NCBI GenBank assembly: GCA_021199255.1
Contig: JAJQIK010000093.1
Coordinates: forward strand, 38,238 to 102,237
Direction: 5' to 3'
DNA from: Clostridiales bacterium
GTDB taxonomy: Bacteria > Bacillota > Clostridia > Lachnospirales > Lachnospiraceae
Length of the DNA stretch: 64,000 nucleotides
A program made the translations under genes and the position numbers. Shown here one piece after another: positions 37,115 through 43,141 of the stretch. The notes beneath the pieces were generated by a model. The model saw only the letters and a list, made by a program, of their open reading frames with translations. It had not been told where the DNA came from and made no database searches. Each line of letters starts with the position of its first letter. Position 1 is the first letter of the stretch.

Positions 37115-37143
37115 ACTAAAATATTATATGCAGTATGGACAGG
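37106..37143 (-). promoter_or_regulatory. Inverted repeat across the spoIIP start with sigma-E-like -10 in the loop
   Basis: CCTGTCCATACT (37106-37117 on the plus strand) and AGTATGGACAGG (37132-37143) are perfect complements separated by 14 bases. The ATG of spoIIP (37114-37112) is inside one arm. The loop holds CATATAAT (37130-37123 on the minus strand), which fits a sigma-E -10; transcription would start at about 37114-37116, at or next to the start codon. A GGTAT about 18 bases further upstream could be a weak -35. Confidence 0.55.
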
Positions 37144-37207
37144 ACTTCATACCAGCGCCCGGCTTCTGTCGGCGCCTGAGGCCTGCCGCCCTTTGACGGA
37201 AGGGCGT

Positions 37208-38077
37208 TTAGCAGAAGTCCAGCGCTTTATTGATCCCGTCGCACAGGATATGGCTGATCTGTTTGATCTGTAAGTCCACATCTTTGGTGGTTACATACAT
37301 ATTATTCAGCTCCTTCAGCGTAGCCGGCCTTTCCCCCATGGCGTCGCCCACGATGGTGGCGGCGTCTACCACGGTAGGAACGCCCAGCGCCAGCACCGGA
37401 ATCCGCAGGCTCTCCTGCGTAATGGCATTGCGGTGGTTGCCCACGCCGGAGCCCGGATGAATCCCGGTATTGGTAATCTGTATGGTACGGTTTAAGCGTT
37501 TTGTGGAGCGGGCTGCCAGCGCGTCTATGGCAATCACCAGATCCGGTTTCGTCTCTCCGATAACGCCCTTGATGATTTCCGCGGATTCCATTCCCGTTTT
37601 TGCCATAACACCCGGTATTAAAGTGCTGACCAGATGCATTTTGGAACAGTTATAAGCCACCTTGCCATACTCCATAACGATATGCCTGTTGACAAAAAGA
37701 TTATCCACCACGTTTGGCCCTAAGGAATCCGCGGTCACTTCCCGATTGCCCAGGCCGACGACCAAAATGGACTGTTCCTTGTCGGGCTGCGGCAGTACGC
37801 TCTTGATTTCCCTGGCCAGAATCTCTGAAATCTCCTGATGGAAATCCTCCTCCGGCTCTGTCATATTCGGAGCTTCTAAGGTAATATAAGTACCCATAGG
37901 TTTCCCAAGAGCCTTCGCGCCGTTCTTCGTCTCAATCATCACTTTGGTAATACGCACGTCGCTTGTCTCGTCATAATCCTCTTCTACGGTAACTCCATGC
38001 AGTGAATTTTCTGTTTCCTCAATACTTTCTCTGGCTTCCAACGCCAAGTCCGTCCTGACTGTCGACCAGCTATCCAT
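37208..38077 (-). CDS. gpr: Spore germination protease GPR
   Basis: GPR is made as a zymogen in the forespore and degrades the small acid-soluble spore proteins on germination. The 289-residue product begins MDSWSTVRTDLALEARES; the TDLALEA segment resembles the SASP cleavage sequence and is the autoprocessing region. The core motifs are present (ILVVGLGNREVTADSLGPNV, VIAIDALAARSTKRLNRTIQ, GVGNHRNAITQESL, VPTVVDAATIVGDAM). Length is somewhat short of Bacillus GPR but normal for Clostridia. It precedes spoIIP. A CATATAGTA (38116-38108 on the minus strand) might be a sporulation-sigma -10, but no convincing -35 is found. Confidence 0.95.
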   Translation of the reverse strand: MDSWSTVRTDLALEARESIEETENSLHGVTVEEDYDETSDVRITKVMIETKNGAKALGKPMGTYITLEAPNMTEPEEDFHQEISEILAREIKSVLPQPDKEQSILVVGLGNREVTADSLGPNVVDNLFVNRHIVMEYGKVAYNCSKMHLVSTLIPGVMAKTGMESAEIIKGVIGETKPDLVIAIDALAARSTKRLNRTIQITNTGIHPGSGVGNHRNAITQESLRIPVLALGVPTVVDAATIVGDAMGERPATLKELNNMYVTTKDVDLQIKQISHILCDGINKALDFC

Positions 38078-38141
38078 ACCCTACTCCTCATTTCCCGCAT
38101 TTTATCTTACTATATGCGCGTTTTTTGCAGTTGCTCATTTG

Positions 38142-38250
38142 CTATGAAAGTGTCGTGAATAGACAGACGGCCGGGCATGCTTGCATGACCAGATGGCTGG
38201 ATATTCGACTTTCATACTTAGTGGCGCGCTGCGTCAGCAGCGCATCAATG
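38142..38250. repeat. Structured inverted-repeat element between gpr and rpsT
   Basis: TATGAAAGT (38143-38151) and ACTTTCATA (38208-38216) form a perfect 9-bp stem, extended by GAATA/TATTC beyond a 5-base bulge, around an inner GC-rich region with CATGC/GCATG. A second hairpin follows (GCGCTGC-GTCA-GCAGCGC, about 38225-38242). The region lies in a 345-base gap between divergent genes and fits neither promoter. It could be a dispersed palindromic element or a structured RNA; the sequence alone does not decide. Confidence 0.5.
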
Positions 38251-38306
38251 TTTGCTTTCCGAAGCGCCTGCTTAACTATTTTTTGCAAAAATAAACAAAA
38301 TATGTA

Positions 38307-38335
38307 TTGACATCACGATTGCCATAAACTACAAT
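38307..38335 (+). promoter_or_regulatory. Promoter of rpsT
   Basis: A perfect TTGACA (38307-38312), a 17-base spacer and TACAAT (38330-38335) make a strong sigma-A promoter about 88 bases upstream of the rpsT start. Confidence 0.85.
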
Positions 38336-38341
38336 AATATG

Positions 38342-38410
38342 CGTGTGTTTCCATTAAAACGTCCGTGTCCGGCTTTAATGAGACACGTCCTCATAAAGAA
38401 AATGCAAATT
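38342..38410 (+). promoter_or_regulatory. Structured leader of rpsT
   Basis: The mRNA leader contains CATTAAA/TTTAATG (38352-38358, 38374-38380) and CGTGTC/GACACG (38364-38369, 38382-38387). The second pairing crosses the first, so they would form a pseudoknot or exclude each other. Ribosomal protein genes often have autoregulatory leaders; S20 control here is inference only. Confidence 0.4.
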
Positions 38411-38422
38411 GGAGGTGTAATG

Positions 38423-38686
38423 ATGGCTAATATCAAATCTGCGAAGAAAAGAATCCTGGTAAACAAAACGAGAGCTGACAGAAATAAAGCGATCAAGTCC
38501 AGTGTGAAGACAGCAGTCAAGAAGGTACGCGCCGCTATCGAGGCTAATGATAAGGAAGCCGCAAAGAGCGCATTAATCGCTGCTACGTCCGCTATTGATA
38601 AGGCTGCTAAGAAGGGTGTGTATCACAAGAATACCGCTGCCAGAAAAGTATCCCGTCTTAACATTGCCGTCAATAAAATGGCATAA
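38423..38686 (+). CDS. rpsT: 30S ribosomal protein S20
   Basis: S20 is a primary 16S rRNA-binding protein of the small subunit. The 87-residue product ([20 protein letters not shown]) has the family's length, lysine- and alanine-rich helices and the C-terminal [17 protein letters not shown] motif. Two adjacent ATGs occur; the second (38423) has GGAGG at 7-base spacing and is chosen. It is a single-gene unit with its own strong promoter and terminator, one of the few plus-strand genes in this part, with a GC content suited to a highly expressed gene. Confidence 0.98.
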   Translation: MANIKSAKKRILVNKTRADRNKAIKSSVKTAVKKVRAAIEANDKEAAKSALIAATSAIDKAAKKGVYHKNTAARKVSRLNIAVNKMA

Positions 38687-38708
38687 GGCTATCGGGATAG
38701 ACATATAA

Positions 38709-38760
38709 GATCATAATAAAAACACTTCGTACCGTCATGCGAAGTGTTTTTTTATTATGA
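38709..38760. terminator. Bidirectional terminator between rpsT and the zinc-ribbon gene
   Basis: AACACTTCG and CGAAGTGTT form a perfect stem with a 10-base loop, extended outward by TCATAATAAAA / TTTTATTATGA. It has T tracts on both strands, so it can end rpsT on plus and the gene at 38802-40043 on minus. Confidence 0.9.
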
Positions 38761-38801
38761 TTTTATCGTCAGGCTCTGCTGCACAGAGCCTCTTTCCCCT
38801 T

Positions 38802-40043
38802 TCAGCGGCGACGCCCTCCGCCGCCATGAGGGCCTCCTCCGTGGGGGCCTCCTCCGTGGGGGCCTCCTCCGCCGGATTCCATCTTATGGGTTACCACCGA
38901 CTTGCGGATAAACCGGTCTTCATGCACCCTGAAACGGGGCTTTTGATCCGCCACATAAGTGAGAGCCGTGGTGGTTCTGCGCCCTTTCCTGGAATTCCAG
39001 TTGCAGGCTATAAAAATAACAGTCGCTATCAATCCGACAAGCCAGGGGACAACGCCCGGCACGTCGGTATGGAACATCCGTACCGCCAGCGCGCAGACCG
39101 CCGTTATCAGGGCAAAGAGCAAAACGCCGCAGAAGACAACCTTCTCTCTGGAAACAGGGGTAACGCCGATTACCTTCCCGGTCTGGCCGTTCACATGATA
39201 TTGATAGCTCCGTCCTTTATACTGATATTCATACTGCCATACCGGCAGTAACGCGTAATGAACCTGGTTCCGCTCAAGCTTCAGGTCTCTGCGGTAAGGC
39301 CGGACTGTTCCATATTCCCGCAGGGACGACTGCATCATCTCTTCCGAAGCCTCTCTGGCTTTCCCCTGCGCCCTGCCCTCTAATTCCTGCGCCCCCTGAT
39401 TATAAATCTCGCCGTAGAAGCCGGACATATATTTCGGTTCAAATCCGATTAGTTCCTGATAACGGTATGGCTCCATCAAATCCATAATTCCGTCTTCCAT
39501 GGCGTAAGAAGCGTCCACCGGAATCTTATCAAAATCCACGTCCATCTTACGCAGCACTTCGTAATAGGACGTCTCCACATATTCCGTATCTCCGCTTCTC
39601 CAACACCTTACCTTCGTGCCCTCGCCCGCGAAATCATATTCCGCCTGATAGTCGTAAAGCCAGAAGGGCACATAAACGCCTTCCATCTTCTCTAAGCTCT
39701 TCGCCGACATAAAATCCGACGGCGTAAAGGCTCTTCTCTCAAACTCCCGATTCATCGCCGCTATGGCGGCGTCCTTATTCACACGAAAGGGCAGGATCAT
39801 ATGGGGTTCATAGACTCCCTCCACCCGTTCATTGAATACCAGATAACTGCCGCAATGCCCGCACCTTGAGGCGGAAGCATACTCCTTCAGTTCAAGGGGC
39901 GCGCCGCAGTTGACGCATTGGGTGATGGAGCTGTCCCGCAGCGTATCCTGACTGTCCTCACTTTCACAGTGCGGACAATACATACGCCCTCTTCCCGGTT
40001 CATATACGACGTTGCCTCCGCAATTTTTACACTTAAATAACAT
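38802..40043 (-). CDS. Zinc-ribbon membrane protein with Gly-His repeat tail
   Basis: I know this type only as TFIIB-like zinc-ribbon proteins of Clostridia with no defined function. The 413 residues start with two zinc ribbons (CKNCGGNV...CPHC and CVNCGAPL...CGHC), then a mixed domain (VYVPFWLYDYQAEYDF, EYQYKGRSYQYHVNGQTGKVIG), which resembles the phage-tail-type/YgiT-adjacent domains in membrane-linked proteins, two membrane helices (VVFCGVLLFALITAVCALAV; WLVGLIATVIFIACNW) and a C-terminal tail of GGGPHGGGPHGGGPHGGGG. The repeat comes from 15-bp units at 38826-38870. It has an extended -10 (TGTTAGAAT) upstream. The two domains suggest a sensor or chaperone of membrane proteins, but I cannot assign a function. 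Confidence 0.7.
   Translation of the reverse strand: MLFKCKNCGGNVVYEPGRGRMYCPHCESEDSQDTLRDSSITQCVNCGAPLELKEYASASRCGHCGSYLVFNERVEGVYEPHMILPFRVNKDAAIAAMNREFERRAFTPSDFMSAKSLEKMEGVYVPFWLYDYQAEYDFAGEGTKVRCWRSGDTEYVETSYYEVLRKMDVDFDKIPVDASYAMEDGIMDLMEPYRYQELIGFEPKYMSGFYGEIYNQGAQELEGRAQGKAREASEEMMQSSLREYGTVRPYRRDLKLERNQVHYALLPVWQYEYQYKGRSYQYHVNGQTGKVIGVTPVSREKVVFCGVLLFALITAVCALAVRMFHTDVPGVVPWLVGLIATVIFIACNWNSRKGRRTTTALTYVADQKPRFRVHEDRFIRKSVVTHKMESGGGGPHGGGPHGGGPHGGGGRRR
38823..38872 (-). repeat. 15-bp tandem repeat encoding GGGPH units
   Basis: The unit GGGGGCCTCCTCCGT (and its close variants) occurs three to four times in a row and encodes GGGPH repeats near the C-terminus of the zinc-ribbon protein. 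The period keeps the frame. Confidence 0.8.
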
Positions 40044-40132
40044 CCGCCCCAGTTCCCTCCCCGCGCCTTGTCCGATATCTCATTCTAACAGAAAACTCCG
40101 CAAAATGACAGGGGGCGCGCAATCAATAATAA

Positions 40133-40161
40133 TTGATATTTTTTAATCGTTTGGGTATAAT
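40133..40161 (+). promoter_or_regulatory. Promoter of the short-chain dehydrogenase gene
   Basis: TTGATA (40133-40138), a 17-base spacer and TATAAT (40156-40161) form a near-consensus sigma-A promoter. A 6+6 palindrome ATCAAT-AATA-ATTGAT (40122-40137) overlaps the -35 and could be an operator. Confidence 0.75.
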
Positions 40162-40206
40162 GAGAAATATAGTTTGGGGCGTCTAAACAGCCGGAAACGC
40201 CCCGGA

Positions 40207-41013
40207 ATGGAGAGCAGCTTGAAAAAAATCGCGATTATAACGGGCGCCAGCTCCGGGCTGGGTCGGGAATTTGTTAAGATTATCCATAAAAAAGAGGCTA
40301 TTCAGGAAATCTGGGCCATCGCCAGACATCAGGAGCAGCTGGAAAAGCTGAGAGCCCAGATCGGGAATAAGGTCATACCGGTTCCCATGGATCTCTCGGA
40401 TTTCTCCCAGATAGAAGCGCTGGGAAAAAGGCTGTCCGACAGCGAGGTCACCATCTGTTATCTGATTAACAACGCCGGGTATGGTAAATTTGCTTCCTAT
40501 GATGATCTGGGTGTGGAGGAATCCATCAATATGCTGAACCTTAATATCAACGCGGTAGTGGCTGTAAGCCTTACCTGTATTCCCTATATGTGCCGCGGCG
40601 CCCACATCATCAACACGGCGTCCCAGGCAGCTTTCCAGCCCCTGCCCTATTTAAACCTGTACAGCGCCTCCAAGGCTTTTGTACGCAACTATACCAGATC
40701 CCTGCACATAGAGCTGAAGGATCGCGGCATTACGGCTACCGCCGTCTGTCCCGGCTGGATGAAAACGAATTTCTTCCAAAGGGCTGACATCGGCGCCGCC
40801 AAGAGCATTTCCAGCTTCTTCGGTATCTCCTCCGCCGCGAAAGTGGCTCGAAAAGCAATCGCAGACGCCGACCGCGGCAGAGATCTGTCGATCTACAGCC
40901 TCTATGTCAACATCTGCCATATTTTTTCCAAGCTGGTTCCACAGAAATGGATGATGTACTTCTGGCTTCGCCAGCAGCATATCAATCCCTATTCCCGCCC
41001 GTCCCAGCAATAA
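40207..41013 (+). CDS. Short-chain dehydrogenase/reductase family protein
   Basis: A Rossmann-fold NAD(P)-dependent oxidoreductase. The cofactor motif TGASSGLG is at the N-terminus (IAIITGASSGLGREF), followed by LINNAGYG, and the catalytic Ser and YxxxK (LYSASKAFV, with SQAAFQPLPYL before). About 269 residues from the ATG at 40207; a TTG at 40219 with GGAGAG just upstream is as likely, and a TTG at 40174 gives a longer form. The C-terminal part (FSKLVPQKWMMYFWLRQQH) resembles the 'DltE/YqjQ'-like or hydroxysteroid-type SDRs, but substrate cannot be given. Its 3' end overlaps the convergent purF-like gene by 25 bases. Confidence 0.85.
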   Translation: MESSLKKIAIITGASSGLGREFVKIIHKKEAIQEIWAIARHQEQLEKLRAQIGNKVIPVPMDLSDFSQIEALGKRLSDSEVTICYLINNAGYGKFASYDDLGVEESINMLNLNINAVVAVSLTCIPYMCRGAHIINTASQAAFQPLPYLNLYSASKAFVRNYTRSLHIELKDRGITATAVCPGWMKTNFFQRADIGAAKSISSFFGISSAAKVARKAIADADRGRDLSIYSLYVNICHIFSKLVPQKWMMYFWLRQQHINPYSRPSQQ

Positions 41014-42395
41014 GTGCACAGCCTGCATTTATCGATGCCGACGGACTCCACCATATCGTCCAGCCGATGATAACGCAGAGAGGTAAAATTAAGCTTCTCC
41101 CTGATTTTTTCTAACATATCATGATATTGCACGCTGTCCGGATCTGCATATACATTCAGATTCGGATATTTATTTTCCCCCTCCATTTCCTGTATGACAC
41201 GGCGGGCGATCAGCTCCATTTCCGAAGTAGACCTGGAAAAGTTCAGATATTTGCATCCGTAGAGCAAAGGCGGGCAGGCCGGACGTATATGCACCTCCCG
41301 CGCGCCGCTCTGATATAAAAATTCCGTAGTCTCCCTTAACTGCGTGCCGCGCACAATCGAGTCGTCGATCAAAAGCAGGCTTCTTCCCTTAATCAAATCA
41401 TGAACCGGAATCAGCTTCATTCTGGCAATCAGGTTACGCTGGCTCTGCATCGTGGGCATAAAGGATCTGGGCCAGGTAGGCGTATATTTAATGAAAGGGC
41501 GTGAAAAGGGAATCCGCGACTCATTGGCATAGCCGATGGCATGGGCCGTACCGGAATCCGGCACGCCGGCCACGATATCCGGGCATACGTCGTCCCGTTT
41601 CGCCAGCCTCGCGCCACATTCATAACGCATTTTCTCTACGCTGATGCCCTCATAGGAGGAGGAAGGATAGCCGTAATAAATCCATAAAAAGGTACAGATT
41701 TTCATGTCCTTGCCGGGCGCTGCCAGCGTCCTGGCTTCCTCCGGCGTTACGATGGCAATTTCTCCGGGACCCAGTTCCCGCTCCGGCGTGTATCCCAGAT
41801 TCAAATAAGCAAAGCTTTCGAAGGAAACGCAGTATGCGTTCTCCTTCCTGCCAATGGTAACCGGGGTTCTCCCGTATCTGTCCCGGGCGGCGTAAATACC
41901 CCTGGGCGTCATCAAAAGCATGGTCATGGAGCCGTCTATCAGCTCCTGGGCATATTGTATGCCCTCGATCAGATTGTCCCGCTGATTAATCACAGCCGCT
42001 ACTAATTCTGTCGCGTTAATATCGCCGCCGCTCATTTCCAGAAAATGTCCGTAGCCGCTCTGGAACAGCTTTGAGACGATTTCCTCTTTGTTATTAATCT
42101 TGCCCACCGTGGTAATGGCATAGGTGCCATGATGGGAACGGATAATCAACGGCTGCGGCTCATAATCGGAAATACAGCCGATGCCAAGAGTTCCGTGCAT
42201 GGTATTGGCGTCTTTATCAAACTTGGTACGAAAAGGGGCATTCTCAATATTATGAATGGCTCTGTCAAAGCCCTTTTCCTTGTCGTAAAGCGCCATTCCC
42301 GCGCGTCTTGTCCCCAGATGCGAATGATAGTCCGTTCCAAAAAACAAATCAAAAATACAATCTTCTTTTGAAGCTACGCCAAAAAATCCACCCAT
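40989..42395 (-). CDS. PurF-like amidophosphoribosyltransferase paralogue lacking the catalytic Cys
   Basis: PurF makes 5-phosphoribosylamine from PRPP and glutamine, using an N-terminal Cys nucleophile (CGVFG) in its Ntn glutaminase domain. This protein starts MGGFFGVASKEDC: the position of the Cys is Gly. The remaining fold is intact, including YHSHLGTRRAGMALYD, RDRYGRTPV, and the PRPP loop LLLIDDSIVRGTQL. A cysteine motif at the end (CRLCTYC) recalls the Fe-S ligands of Bacillus-type PurF. The ATG at 42395 is chosen because GGAG lies 6 bases before; the product has 468 residues. I remember similar MGGFFG proteins in Bacteroides and Clostridia, so this is a known paralogue class. It may use free ammonia or serve a different function. 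Confidence 0.85.
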   Translation of the reverse strand: MGGFFGVASKEDCIFDLFFGTDYHSHLGTRRAGMALYDKEKGFDRAIHNIENAPFRTKFDKDANTMHGTLGIGCISDYEPQPLIIRSHHGTYAITTVGKINNKEEIVSKLFQSGYGHFLEMSGGDINATELVAAVINQRDNLIEGIQYAQELIDGSMTMLLMTPRGIYAARDRYGRTPVTIGRKENAYCVSFESFAYLNLGYTPERELGPGEIAIVTPEEARTLAAPGKDMKICTFLWIYYGYPSSSYEGISVEKMRYECGARLAKRDDVCPDIVAGVPDSGTAHAIGYANESRIPFSRPFIKYTPTWPRSFMPTMQSQRNLIARMKLIPVHDLIKGRSLLLIDDSIVRGTQLRETTEFLYQSGAREVHIRPACPPLLYGCKYLNFSRSTSEMELIARRVIQEMEGENKYPNLNVYADPDSVQYHDMLEKIREKLNFTSLRYHRLDDMVESVGIDKCRLCTYCWDGRE

Positions 42396-42409
42396 CTTAA
42401 TCTCCATTT

Positions 42410-43012
42410 CTATCCCTGTGATAATTCAAGGCCGCATCTGCCGCCCACCTTCACTTTGTATAAAGCGCCGCCGGCCTTCTTGTACAGGCTCTTAAAATCG
42501 TCTCCCGGCGCGCCAAAAGCGCCTCCCACGCTTACGGAAGCAGGCGGCACACCATGCCGGGAATGCAGCAGCCTGTCGTTGACCAGGGCGATTTCTCTGC
42601 GGATATCGCCCGCGCGGTCTGCGGATAATCCCGCAAGCCACAGGGCAAATTCATCGCTCCCCAATCTGCCCGCATAATTACAGCCGCCAAAAGTCCTCCG
42701 CACCTGCGCAAAGACATCCTTTAATACGGCGTCCCCCGCTTCCCTGCCGTAGGAGCCGTTGATTTCCCGCAGCCGATCCACATCGATCAACAGCAGGCAG
42801 CCCGTTTCTTCCCCGGCGGCCAGCCGCGCTCCCACCGCTTCCTCAAATTCCGCCCTGTCCGCCTCGCCGGTCAGCCCGGCGAAAGCGCCGCCGGCCTTAG
42901 CGTCCGCTTCCTTACAATCGCCGCCCGAAGGGGAAGCGTTGCCCGTAAGAAGCCGCAGTCGGCTGATCATGGCATTTTTCTTATTCCCAATCCTTTGCAG
43001 CAATTTTATCAT
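42410..43012 (-). CDS. Small soluble GGDEF-domain protein
   Basis: GGDEF domains make c-di-GMP. The start at 43012 (MIKLLQRIGNKKNAM) has GGGAG at 7 bases; a longer frame upstream overlaps the promoter. The 200-residue product is little more than one GGDEF domain: LLLIDVDRLREINGSYGREAGD then the signature region AGRLGSDEFALWL, with Ser in the second position (GSDEF). No RxxD inhibitory site precedes it, and there is no membrane helix or sensor domain. Activity is uncertain because of the GSDEF variant. It lies 14 bases before the purF-like gene and has its own promoter (43091-43119). A link to the pilus genes via c-di-GMP is possible, but not shown. Confidence 0.8.
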   Translation of the reverse strand: MIKLLQRIGNKKNAMISRLRLLTGNASPSGGDCKEADAKAGGAFAGLTGEADRAEFEEAVGARLAAGEETGCLLLIDVDRLREINGSYGREAGDAVLKDVFAQVRRTFGGCNYAGRLGSDEFALWLAGLSADRAGDIRREIALVNDRLLHSRHGVPPASVSVGGAFGAPGDDFKSLYKKAGGALYKVKVGGRCGLELSQG

Positions 43013-43090
43013 ATGGCATCTCCCTGAAGCGGCACGTTGCTTCGCTATTGGCTCCCGGATTTCTTCTCCAAAACCTGCGCTTTTACGTCC

Positions 43091-43119
43091 ATTATACGCA
43101 AGAATGAGTCTGTCCACAA
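43091..43119 (-). promoter_or_regulatory. Promoter of the GGDEF-purF-like unit
   Basis: TTGTGG (43119-43114), a 17-base spacer and TATAAT (43096-43091) on the minus strand lie in the 129-base gap after the GH115 gene. The -10 is perfect, the -35 half conserved. Confidence 0.55.
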
Positions 43120-43141
43120 GTAAAATTATCCTTGTCAATCA

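Noticed and set aside
38100-38130. Sigma-G promoter for gpr
   Set aside because: CATATAGTA could be a sporulation -10, but no -35 at the correct distance is found; mentioned only in the gpr entry.
38125-38310. 61-codon frame in the gpr-rpsT gap
   Set aside because: It runs through the inverted-repeat element, has no ribosome-binding site and ends in the rpsT promoter.
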